A stretch of 64,000 nucleotides of DNA, from positions 1-64,000 of the forward strand of contig NZ_JAFAJM010000020.1 in NCBI RefSeq assembly GCF_019236175.1, written 5' to 3'. The position numbers and the translations under genes are program-made. The notes under the pieces were generated by a model. That model worked only from the letters and a program-made list of their open reading frames with translations. It made no database searches and was not told the DNA's origin. This stretch comes from Chryseobacterium sp. Lineage in GTDB: Bacteria > Bacteroidota > Bacteroidia > Flavobacteriales > Weeksellaceae. This document shows positions 18,622 to 26,168 of this stretch, piece by piece (the stretch's first letter is position 1; each line of letters starts with the position of its first letter).

Positions 18622-19308
18622 TTAGTTTTTTGTGAACGGGATATTGTTATAAAATCCGATTTGAATCTGCCCGCGGTTTTTATTTTCCTGAAGCTGATTC
18701 ATATACCCTGCTTCTATTCTCATATTTTTATTGATTACATATCCCAAAGCTCCATATACCCTGTTTCTGTCAAATACAGGGCTGTTAAAATGAAGAAATA
18801 TTTCGTTATAAACTGATGCATAGATCGTTTTTGGCAACATATCTTTTTTTGTAATAGGAATATTTACGCCAAGCATATACCGGAATCTCATTCTGAAATC
18901 ATCTTCCAGAAAACGTTCTTCCAGACGGTAACGGTGCTGAAGATTAAATCGTCCAAACTTTTGCTTGGTAATAAACTGTTGAAAAATTCTGTGTTCTACG
19001 TTCTCCTTTTTTTCTCCGTTTATATAAGGCTGGCTCAAAATAAAGCCATAACCTAGTAAAACATTATTGTTATTTTCTGTCAGATCATAGCCAATACCGG
19101 TACGGATTAAAAGTTGTTCCAGGTCTCCTACCGCATCAAAATTCCTGTATTGGATCTCATTATGCCAGTTCAGTTTTTTACTGATTTTATTATTTCCAAA
19201 ATACATATACCATGCACCCAAATCGCTTTTCTGTGCAAATGCAAATACCGATCCCAGTCCTAAAATGGTGAAAGCCAGCTTCGTAAAAATCTTTCTCATG
19301 TTTATCAA
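18622..19308 (-). CDS. DUF2490 outer-membrane beta-barrel protein
   Basis: 228-residue exported protein of the DUF2490 family. A signal peptide (ending VFAFAQK) is followed by alternating beta strands characteristic of an outer-membrane barrel: GAWYMYFGNNKISKKLNWHNEIQYR, RTGIGYDLTENNNNVLLGYGF, QHRYRLEERF, RFRYMLGVNIPI and a final AGYMNQLQ...QIQIGFYNNI. No function has been established for the family. Its own promoter is visible upstream; it lies before the bestrophin gene with a 69-base gap. Confidence 0.82.
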   Translation of the reverse strand: MINMRKIFTKLAFTILGLGSVFAFAQKSDLGAWYMYFGNNKISKKLNWHNEIQYRNFDAVGDLEQLLIRTGIGYDLTENNNNVLLGYGFILSQPYINGEKKENVEHRIFQQFITKQKFGRFNLQHRYRLEERFLEDDFRMRFRYMLGVNIPITKKDMLPKTIYASVYNEIFLHFNSPVFDRNRVYGALGYVINKNMRIEAGYMNQLQENKNRGQIQIGFYNNIPFTKN

Positions 19309-19331
19309 TTACTATTATCTATCGTTTTTAA

Positions 19332-19363
19332 CAAATTTAATAATTTAAATCAATAATAACAAA
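19332..19363 (-). promoter_or_regulatory. Promoter of the DUF2490 gene
   Basis: On the minus strand TTTG (19363-19360), 20 bases, then TAAATTTG (19339-19332) matches the flavobacterial consensus; the ATG is 23 bases further on. Confidence 0.6.
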
Positions 19364-19514
19364 CAATACATAAGCTACTGAATACAAGTGATTTGAATAT
19401 GTAAAATCTTATTTTCACTCCTTCTTAGTCTCACTTTAATTTCAAGCCGGGGATCTTTCCATAAGAATTTCTTACTTCAAATTTAAAAATTTTCGAAATG
19501 CAAATATAGCGTCC

Positions 19515-19543
19515 AATAAAAAACCGGCAGAAGATCTACCGGT
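19515..19543 (-). terminator. Intrinsic terminator of the VOC/DUF1569 gene cluster
   Basis: ACCGG (19523-19527) pairs with CCGGT (19539-19543) and an inner AGA/TCT extends the stem. On the minus strand the stem runs into a T run, 36 bases after the stop codon of the gene ending at 19579. Confidence 0.7.
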
Positions 19544-19578
19544 ATGTTTAACTATATTTCAGATTTAAAATATGAATT

Positions 19579-20028
19579 TTAAGGGTGCTGTTGCATTTTT
19601 GCAGGATCATCGTAATTCACCATCCAGTTGATATTGAATTTATCCGTAAACATTCCAAAATAAGCTCCCCAGAAAGTATCTGCCAAAGGCATCGTTACCT
19701 GACCGCCTGCGGAAAGACCATTGAATAACTTTTCGGCTTCCTCTTTAGATTCTGCGTTGATAGAAATGGAATAATTATTTCCTTCTTTAAATTGGGATGC
19801 CCATTCTCCTCCGGTATCACTCCCCATCAGTATGGTTTCTTTAGAGATCGGAAGGCTTACATGCATGATTTTATTTTGGTCTTCCTCAGAAGCTTCCTTT
19901 CCTTCCATTGGAGGCATTTCTCCAAAGGTTCCGATATAAGGATATTCTCCTCCGAAAACTGACTTATAGAAATCGAATGCTTCTCTGCAGTTTCCATTAA
20001 ATGTCAGATAAACGTTTACTGTTGCCAT
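19579..20028 (-). CDS. PhnB-like VOC-family protein
   Basis: 149-residue vicinal-oxygen-chelate protein of the PhnB/3-demethylubiquinone-methyltransferase-like subgroup. Recognisable are VYLTFNGNCREAFDFYKSVFGGEYPYIGTFGEMP at the start, NKIMHVSLPISKETILMGSD in the middle and the terminal WGAYFGMFTDKFNINWMVNYD. No enzymatic activity is established for this subgroup. It is the last of four small minus-strand genes with similar spacing (VOC, VOC, secreted protein, DUF1569). Confidence 0.85.
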   Translation of the reverse strand: MATVNVYLTFNGNCREAFDFYKSVFGGEYPYIGTFGEMPPMEGKEASEEDQNKIMHVSLPISKETILMGSDTGGEWASQFKEGNNYSISINAESKEEAEKLFNGLSAGGQVTMPLADTFWGAYFGMFTDKFNINWMVNYDDPAKMQQHP

Positions 20029-20070
20029 GATTGTTTTTTATAGGTTAAGTTTTAATTATTGGGTAAAATA

Positions 20071-20442
20071 CTATCTGTGCTGATCTATTAAAATCATATT
20101 TCCATCCGGATCTTTAAGATAGATATGTTCAGGGCCTGATGTATTTTCATCCGCCTTTCTGTCGATCTCAACCCCATTCTCCAGTAAATGTTTCTGAATA
20201 TTCCTTACGTCATCAAAAGACTCAAGGTTTTGGGCATTTGTATCCCAGCCCGGGTTGAAAGTAAGCATATTCCCGTCAAACATAGCCTGAAACAGGCCTA
20301 TCAGTGTTGACCCGTTTTTCATAATCAGGTAATTTTGCTCCATAGCTCCTCCCATGGTGGTAAACCCCAATTTTTCATAAAAATCCTTAGATTTCTGAAG
20401 GTCTTTTACACTTAAGCTGATTGAAAATGCGCCTAGTTTCAT
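20071..20442 (-). CDS. VOC-family protein (glyoxalase fold)
   Basis: 123-residue glyoxalase/bleomycin-resistance-fold protein. It starts GAFSISLSVKDLQKSKDFYEKLGF and ends GPEHIYLKDPDGNMILIDQH, giving the canonical first and last strands with the metal-ligand Glu/His region. Substrate unknown. It is related only distantly to the PhnB-like neighbour, so the pair is not a recent duplication. Confidence 0.85.
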   Translation of the reverse strand: MKLGAFSISLSVKDLQKSKDFYEKLGFTTMGGAMEQNYLIMKNGSTLIGLFQAMFDGNMLTFNPGWDTNAQNLESFDDVRNIQKHLLENGVEIDRKADENTSGPEHIYLKDPDGNMILIDQHR

Positions 20443-20487
20443 ATTGTATTATATCAGGTTAAAATAATAGGGAGATGATGATTCCTT

Positions 20488-20958
20488 TTATTGATTTTTC
20501 AGATTGGTTTTAAAACTAAGCGTTCCGTCATAGCTTTTCCAGTCGCCGATCAGTTCGATATATTGTGATTCTACTTTTTCGGTTTTCCGGTTCCACTTAA
20601 AATTATAGACAAACTTTCCTTTTAAAATCCCTGAATGTTTTCCTTTATTCTCTTCCGCCAGTTCATATTCACCGAATATTGTTCCCTGTCTCTTGGTATC
20701 TTTGTATTTTGAAACGATCAGTTTTCCTTCAAATTTCGCATAATTATTATCTACCAGAGAGTAGCCTGAGACAAAATATTCCTGATCATTCTTTTTATTC
20801 TGTTCAGAAATATTGATCTTCAGCTTCATGTCCTGTCCTTTGTTCCCGATTGTTCCGATATAAGGTTTACTGTTATTCAGCCATACATTTGAAATATCAG
20901 GCATCTGCCCCCATACAAAATGGGAAGTCAGAATAAAGAGTAATAAAAGTTTTTTCAT
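20488..20958 (-). CDS. Small secreted protein of unknown function
   Basis: 156-residue protein with a signal peptide (MKKLLLLFILTSHFVWGQ) and a lysine-rich, probably all-beta mature part (KLKINISEQNKKNDQEYFVSGYSLVDNNYAKFEGKL...). The pattern resembles the lipocalin-like or avidin-like small domains used in flavobacterial periplasmic proteins, but I do not recognise a named family. It lies 10 bases downstream of the DUF1569 gene and is probably co-transcribed with it. Confidence 0.65.
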   Translation of the reverse strand: MKKLLLLFILTSHFVWGQMPDISNVWLNNSKPYIGTIGNKGQDMKLKINISEQNKKNDQEYFVSGYSLVDNNYAKFEGKLIVSKYKDTKRQGTIFGEYELAEENKGKHSGILKGKFVYNFKWNRKTEKVESQYIELIGDWKSYDGTLSFKTNLKNQ

Positions 20959-20968
20959 AGGTTATGTT

Positions 20969-21424
20969 TTATACGCCAAATTGAGCTAAATGGTGATTCA
21001 GATGTTTTGCAAACATATTATTCCACTCCTGGGCATTAAGTTTTCCGAAAGAAAATGATTCTTTGCCATCAAAAGCAGTAGCCCCCAATTGTTGTGTTTT
21101 TTGGATAAAACCAATCAGTCTTGTTTTTTCTTCATCAAAGTTTTTTCTTCCTGTAACTAAAAACTGAGGTGCTGTAGGAGAATCTCTGGGATATGCTTTT
21201 TCTCCCACGACTTTAGGTTTTACGAATGTCTTAAGAATAAACTTGGCAATCGCTCCCGGTTTTTTATGTTTTTCAGGTTCGTAGACCATTTCGTAGGTTA
21301 CACTACAGTGAGCCAGCATTTGGTCAACAGTCATTTTCCCCCATAATCCGTGGGTATCTTCTACAAGTTTATTGATTCTATCGATGTAATTCTGAGCATC
21401 TTTTGCGTCAAATACATTTTCCAT
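20969..21424 (-). CDS. DUF1569 (DinB-like) protein
   Basis: 151-residue four-helix-bundle protein of the DUF1569/DinB-like superfamily. The helix beginning WGKMTVDQMLAHCSVTYEMVY carries the first metal-ligand His and NNMFAKHLNHHLAQFGV carries the C-terminal His cluster, which fits a metal-binding site. DinB-like proteins include thiol-dependent S-transferases, but no reaction is known for this branch. First gene of the small cluster running down to 19579. Confidence 0.8.
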   Translation of the reverse strand: MENVFDAKDAQNYIDRINKLVEDTHGLWGKMTVDQMLAHCSVTYEMVYEPEKHKKPGAIAKFILKTFVKPKVVGEKAYPRDSPTAPQFLVTGRKNFDEEKTRLIGFIQKTQQLGATAFDGKESFSFGKLNAQEWNNMFAKHLNHHLAQFGV

Positions 21425-21634
21425 ATTCGTTCTATTTTACTAGAGACAAATATATCAGTTTTTTTGCTTGATTTTACAGGGTATTGAAAATGAGATTGAG
21501 ATTATCAAATTATTGTTGCGGATAAGGGATCCGATATAGGAATACCGGATTGGATACAGAGATTTGTAACGGAGAAAAATCTTATTTTTAATTTTTATTT
21601 CCGGCAGTTGATCGTCAGCAAATTACCACCCCTA

Positions 21635-22843
21635 TTATTCGATTTCCTTTTCAGTATTTTCTTTTGCGGCAATTTCCTGTGGTGCGGCTTTTTTGAAAAT
21701 AAACCAGAGTTTAATTTTTAAAGCGATCCAGCCAATGATTGCATATATTACCAGAAGAATACTCAAATGTTTTAAATAAGGGAAAGTAAGTTCTACGGAT
21801 CCTTTCTGAATAAGCAGGATTTTAAATGCCTGCAGAAAAGGAGTGAGCGGAATGATATTGGCAATAAACTGTACGAAAGCAGGCATTGCGCTTAAAGGCC
21901 AGGTAAAACCACTGATGATAAAGGCAGGTGAAGCAATCACCATCAGAATCTGAGTAGCCTTCAGTGCATCCGGAATCAGGATACTGATGAATACGCCCAA
22001 AAATGAAACAGATCCTACAAACACAGCTGTAAGGAGTATAAAATTGAGAATTCCTTCCGGCATCGGCACTCTGAAAATCATATGCATAAAGTAATATATA
22101 CCTACAATAAGAACAGAGAACACCCAAATCGGGATCACTTTGATAAGCATGGTCGGAAATGCCCATTTTTTCATTCTCCGATATTCTTTGACAAAGAATC
22201 CTCTTTCAAATTCTGCGGCAAAACTTACAGCCATGGCCAGTAATATAACCTGCTGCAAAACGACCGCTAACATCGCCGGCCACATAAAAATAAGATAATT
22301 ACCGGTGGTATTGAAGAGGGTAATATAATTTGCTTTAAACGGCTCATATTGTGTTGCTGCTTTCGCAGCAGGCATTCCTGCCTTCTGGAGGGCTTTCATG
22401 GAAGCTCCTGCAGAAAAGGTTCCTATGGTAAGTTGAAGAGCCTTGGAGGCAAAGTTTGCCGTAAGTACGTTTCCTGTATTGATATAGACATTCAGTTCCG
22501 GATATTTCTTCTGCAGCATATCTCCTTCAAACCGGGAAGGAATAATAACGACTGCTGCTGCTTCATGCCGTATCACTTCATCTTTAATGCTCAGGGGCTC
22601 CTGAAGATATTTAATGGTGCTGATACTTTTATTGTCGTCCAGCATTTCCGTCAATTGGTTAGACAAAGGAGTATTATCTCTGTCAATCACCAGTACCGGT
22701 GTATTTTCAACTTTTCCGCTTTTGTAGACAAACCCCAGCAAGGTTGCATAAAAGACCGGCGCCAAAAAGAACACAGTCCTTAAGGTAGAATTGCCGATAA
22801 AAAGTTTGAACTCACGTTTCAAAAGACGGAAAAATTCTTTCAT
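21635..22843 (-). CDS. ABC-2-type transporter permease (YhhJ/YbhR-like)
   Basis: 402-residue inner-membrane permease of the ABC-2 export type: one N-terminal membrane helix (TVFFLAPVFYATLLGFVY), a large periplasmic domain (about 45-180) and five C-terminal helices (about 185-380). It is encoded with HlyD and TolC partners on the same strand and forms the membrane part of a tripartite exporter. No ATP-binding subunit is encoded next to it, and the protein itself has no nucleotide-binding domain, so the ATPase must come from elsewhere in the genome or the transporter is incomplete. Confidence 0.88.
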   Translation of the reverse strand: MKEFFRLLKREFKLFIGNSTLRTVFFLAPVFYATLLGFVYKSGKVENTPVLVIDRDNTPLSNQLTEMLDDNKSISTIKYLQEPLSIKDEVIRHEAAAVVIIPSRFEGDMLQKKYPELNVYINTGNVLTANFASKALQLTIGTFSAGASMKALQKAGMPAAKAATQYEPFKANYITLFNTTGNYLIFMWPAMLAVVLQQVILLAMAVSFAAEFERGFFVKEYRRMKKWAFPTMLIKVIPIWVFSVLIVGIYYFMHMIFRVPMPEGILNFILLTAVFVGSVSFLGVFISILIPDALKATQILMVIASPAFIISGFTWPLSAMPAFVQFIANIIPLTPFLQAFKILLIQKGSVELTFPYLKHLSILLVIYAIIGWIALKIKLWFIFKKAAPQEIAAKENTEKEIE

Positions 22844-22926
22844 CTGTTTTTGTTTCTGTTTTTTAAATGGTCAGACGGAACTTGGTACATTAATAAGAAG
22901 TTACAGTGTACTTCGTTTCAAATTAT

Positions 22927-23886
22927 TTATTTCAGGATCACATTAGCATTCACCAGAATACTTTTGGCTTTATTCATATCCTTGGGCTTTACTTTGATCT
23001 CATAGATAGCGTCCTGCAGCTGATAATCGGGATAAGCAGTGGTAATATCCGCATATCTTGTCAGCTGTTTGATATAAACGATGTTTCCTTCCAGAGTTTC
23101 TTTATTATAAACGACCTGCATGGTTACATCCTGTCCTTTTTTATATTTTGAAATTGCACTTTCAGGTACGGTAAATCTGAAGAATGTACTTTCAGGGATA
23201 TACCCGTTGAATAATGCAAAACCGGCTGTTGCCAGCTCTCCCGGGTTTAAGCTGATGGTTTCAATTTCCATATCATTGGTCGCAATAATATACCTTTCGG
23301 AATAAGCAACATTAGCTTCCTGCAATGCTCCTTTAGCCTGAGAGGCCTGGCCTGCAGCCATTTCCACTTTTTCAAAACGGGTTCCTCTTTTCACATCATC
23401 CAGTTCTGCCACTACGGCATCATATTGTGCTTTTGCTCCCTGCAGCTTTGCATATACTTCATCATGAGCCTGCGGAGACATCAAGCTGTCACGAAACATA
23501 TTATTGGCTCTGCGGTAGGATTTCTGGGCAAAATCATACTGTTCTTTCAGTCCTTTATATTTTGCCTGAAGCTGTTTCATCTGGTCTGCCGTAGCTCCGT
23601 TTTTAGCCATTTGTTCCTGAGCAGTAGCTGCATTTACAGCTCCCTGAGCCTGGGCTATTTTCGCGGAAACTTCAGGTACATCAAGCCGGGCAAGGGTATC
23701 GCCTTTTTTCACAGTCTGACCTTCAGAAACATATATTTTTAAGATTCTGCCCGTTACTTTCGGGGCAAAAGAAATAACCTCTTTTTTTGTTTTCCCTTCC
23801 GGTTCCTTTATCTTTTCGTTTTTCTTGTCACAGCTCCCTAACAGAAGCAGAGCAGCAAAGAATACAGGTATATTTTTATACATCAT
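22927..23886 (-). CDS. HlyD-family membrane fusion protein
   Basis: Periplasmic adaptor linking the inner-membrane permease to the TolC-type channel. The 319-residue product has a lipoprotein-like leader (LLLGSC19), the split lipoyl/barrel-sandwich domain (VTGRILKIYVSEGQTVKKGDTLARLD at the start, partner strand YIIATNDMEIETISLNPGELA), a helical hairpin (about 75-165, Gln/Ala-rich) and a beta-barrel domain after it. It lies 8 bases from the TolC gene and 83 before the permease, in one operon. Confidence 0.9.
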   Translation of the reverse strand: MMYKNIPVFFAALLLLGSCDKKNEKIKEPEGKTKKEVISFAPKVTGRILKIYVSEGQTVKKGDTLARLDVPEVSAKIAQAQGAVNAATAQEQMAKNGATADQMKQLQAKYKGLKEQYDFAQKSYRRANNMFRDSLMSPQAHDEVYAKLQGAKAQYDAVVAELDDVKRGTRFEKVEMAAGQASQAKGALQEANVAYSERYIIATNDMEIETISLNPGELATAGFALFNGYIPESTFFRFTVPESAISKYKKGQDVTMQVVYNKETLEGNIVYIKQLTRYADITTAYPDYQLQDAIYEIKVKPKDMNKAKSILVNANVILK

Positions 23887-23894
23887 TTTAATTT

Positions 23895-25313
23895 TTAAGG
23901 GATTAAATAAAATTTGGTGATATCCAGCTCCTGGGTAGACCTCATCAGTTCTATTCCCGCTCTTCTCTGGTTGAAAACTGCATTCTGATAATCAAGTTCC
24001 ACGGATTCCAGATCATTTTCTGCTTCGATAAGCTGCGATGATTTACTCATTCCGTATCGGAATTCTTTCTCAGCCTGAACCAGTGCACTCTTCGCCAGTT
24101 CTTTTTCTTTAGCTTTCAGACTAATCTGAGCTGTGGCAATATCATAACTGGTCTGATTATTAGCCAGATTCAGACTTAGCTTTTTCATGGCATCTTCTTT
24201 TTGATTCTGCAATACTTCTTTGCCTACTCTGGCTGTTTCCTCAGCATGTTTTCCTTCTTTCCCGTCAAAAATTTCCCATTTAAAGCCTACTCCGGCTGTA
24301 ATCAGAGGAAATACATTAATATTATTCGGGCTCCAGTCTAATTTCTTTCCTTCATATCCTAATAAAGGTACGGCAGGAACTACATTTTCTGAAGATTTAA
24401 TCCTGTTTCCGTACAATCCGATATAGTATGCTGAAGCCATTAGCTGTACTTTAGGGATCATCCATGTCTTTTCAGCTTTAATTTTATAATCGGCAGCCGA
24501 AATCCCATGTTCCAGTGCTCGGATTTCCGCTCTCTGGTCGATTCCTTTTTCCGGTGAAAGTAAATCTACCGGTGACAAAACAGGTTCCATGATTCTCAAA
24601 CGGTCTCTGTTGATGCCTGTTAAAATATAAAGCTGGGTAAGAAGTAATTCTTTTTTCCCTTCATATTCTACCATTTTTGCATTTAAAGTTGCCTGAGCCA
24701 GTTCTATTTTCTTATGATCATAGGGAGTGATCAGGCCGTACCCTAAAGCTTTATCTGCAGTTTTCTTATTAATGTCAAGTCTTTTCTTACTTTCATCCAG
24801 AACTCTTTTAGACTGATGAATCAGAGCCAGCTGATCATAAGCTCTGGAAACAGTAGCTGCTACTTCATCTCTTGACTTTTCCAACAGGATGTCTTCAGAT
24901 TTCTTTTTTTCTTCAATAGCTTTTTTCAGGTATTTGACTTTTCCTCCCGAATACAGAAGCATTTTAGCATCTGCTTTGGCAATGCCTGAAAATCCTGATA
25001 CATTAAAGTTATTGTTGAAAGTTCCTTCCGGAATATTGATAAAAGGAGCCAGATTAATTTCCGGCGACGTAAGTCTTGCTGTTCCGTTTAGATACCCTAC
25101 TTTTCCGCTCACTTCCAGAGTGGGAAGAAAGATATCTTTTAGTTTGTGCTCATCAAGGTCGGTAAGTTTGTTTTGGGTAATCTGCATTTTCAGATTCGAG
25201 TCCCGAACCATTGCACTGTCTAAAAGTTCTTTAAAATCCGGCGCCGACTGTGCCCAGCCAAAAGCAGGAAAAGCGAAAAAACTAAACGTAAAAATCAATA
25301 AATTGTTTTTCAT
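23895..25313 (-). CDS. TolC-family outer-membrane efflux channel
   Basis: 472-residue outer-membrane factor. A signal peptide (ending GWAQ) is followed by the two repeated TolC halves, each dominated by long alpha-helical coiled coils: AIEEKKKSEDILLEKSRDEVAATVSRAYDQLALIHQ in the first and NNQTSYDIATAQISLKAKEKELAKSALVQAEKEFRYGMSKSSQLIEAENDLE in the second. It is the first gene of the export operon, 8 bases before the HlyD-type gene. The exported substrate is not apparent. Confidence 0.9.
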   Translation of the reverse strand: MKNNLLIFTFSFFAFPAFGWAQSAPDFKELLDSAMVRDSNLKMQITQNKLTDLDEHKLKDIFLPTLEVSGKVGYLNGTARLTSPEINLAPFINIPEGTFNNNFNVSGFSGIAKADAKMLLYSGGKVKYLKKAIEEKKKSEDILLEKSRDEVAATVSRAYDQLALIHQSKRVLDESKKRLDINKKTADKALGYGLITPYDHKKIELAQATLNAKMVEYEGKKELLLTQLYILTGINRDRLRIMEPVLSPVDLLSPEKGIDQRAEIRALEHGISAADYKIKAEKTWMIPKVQLMASAYYIGLYGNRIKSSENVVPAVPLLGYEGKKLDWSPNNINVFPLITAGVGFKWEIFDGKEGKHAEETARVGKEVLQNQKEDAMKKLSLNLANNQTSYDIATAQISLKAKEKELAKSALVQAEKEFRYGMSKSSQLIEAENDLESVELDYQNAVFNQRRAGIELMRSTQELDITKFYLIP

Positions 25314-25578
25314 GGTTTATGTTTATAACAAATATAATGCAAAAAATGTTAAATCACTCATAAATAAGTTAAAGAAATCAATGAATTTAAAGTAAGTTTA
25401 AATTCTGTTTAATCTTTAAAACACCTTAAATTACACCCCTGATAAAAGCGTTTAAAATTCAATTAAACATAAAAAAAACTGAAAAAAAAATAACTCTACT
25501 TTTAACGTTTATCTTATATAGAGATTTCTGCGGGTCACTTTAACATATTTCCGGATGACATCTTCCTGAAATCATATC
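25314..25578. other. Gene-free stretch before the tolC-type gene
   Basis: AT-rich, with no open frame of protein character on either strand. A TAnnTTTG-type box (minus strand, 25336-25329, TATATTTG) lies 16 bases before the TolC ATG and is the likely -7 element of the export operon; I see no good -33 partner. The remainder of the 323-bp gap holds the ecotin terminator. Confidence 0.4.
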
Positions 25579-25612
25579 AAAAAACTCCCCACAATGACTG
25601 TGAGGAGTTTTC
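25579..25612. terminator. Intrinsic terminator after the ecotin gene
   Basis: AAAACTCC and GGAGTTTT pair, with inner CACA/TGTG around loop ATGAC; A and T runs flank the stem. It lies 25 bases after the ecotin stop codon. Confidence 0.82.
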
Positions 25613-25636
25613 TATATAATAATAGGTTTTTTGATA

Positions 25637-26125
25637 TTACTTCTGAACTGCTTTTTTCATCGCAGTATCCGGACGCAACACTCTGTAACGTACTTCAACG
25701 TCTTTTGGAACGTAAAATACTAATGGCAGCTTGCTGTTGTATCTTACAATTTCCGGTCTAAGTGTTACAAACTTCTTAGTCAGCTTTTGTCCCGGACAAC
25801 CCATCAATGTACCGGCTGTTTCTCCTTTAGACTCCACTTCATAATAGTTGTAGCCCCATCCCTGAAGATCCTGGCTTTTCATTTCTCCCATTAAGGAATA
25901 ATTGTTGCAGTCTAACATTTTTTCAATTCCTGCAAAAACCTCAACTTTTAGGTCGCTTTCATTTTTTGCAACCGGAAGCTGAATATATACTTGTTTATAT
26001 CCTTCTTTTGCTTTTGGGAACATTTCAATCTGTAGTTTTTCAAACTTTTCTGCTTTCTTTTGTGCGAAAGCATTTACTCCAGCCATCAATACCAATCCTG
26101 TAATTAAAGTTTTTGAAAATTTCAT
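25637..26125 (-). CDS. eco: Ecotin-family serine protease inhibitor
   Basis: Periplasmic inhibitor of trypsin-fold serine proteases. The 162-residue precursor has a signal peptide (ending AFAQ). The mature domain keeps the whole ecotin pattern: EMFPKAKEGYKQVYIQLP, the disulfide pair Cys73-Cys110, the reactive loop AGTLMGC (104-110) and the C-terminal RYNSKLPLVFYVPKDVEVRYRVLRP secondary-site strand. Aligned from memory with E. coli ecotin (TMMAC), the P1 residue would be Leu107 instead of Met, which would favour chymotrypsin- or elastase-like targets. It follows the alpha-2-macroglobulin gene by 43 bases, so the two are probably one transcript. Confidence 0.92.
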   Translation of the reverse strand: MKFSKTLITGLVLMAGVNAFAQKKAEKFEKLQIEMFPKAKEGYKQVYIQLPVAKNESDLKVEVFAGIEKMLDCNNYSLMGEMKSQDLQGWGYNYYEVESKGETAGTLMGCPGQKLTKKFVTLRPEIVRYNSKLPLVFYVPKDVEVRYRVLRPDTAMKKAVQK

Positions 26126-26168
26126 TTTATTTGGTTTTAAAATTTAATTACTTCCCTATAGCCAAAAA

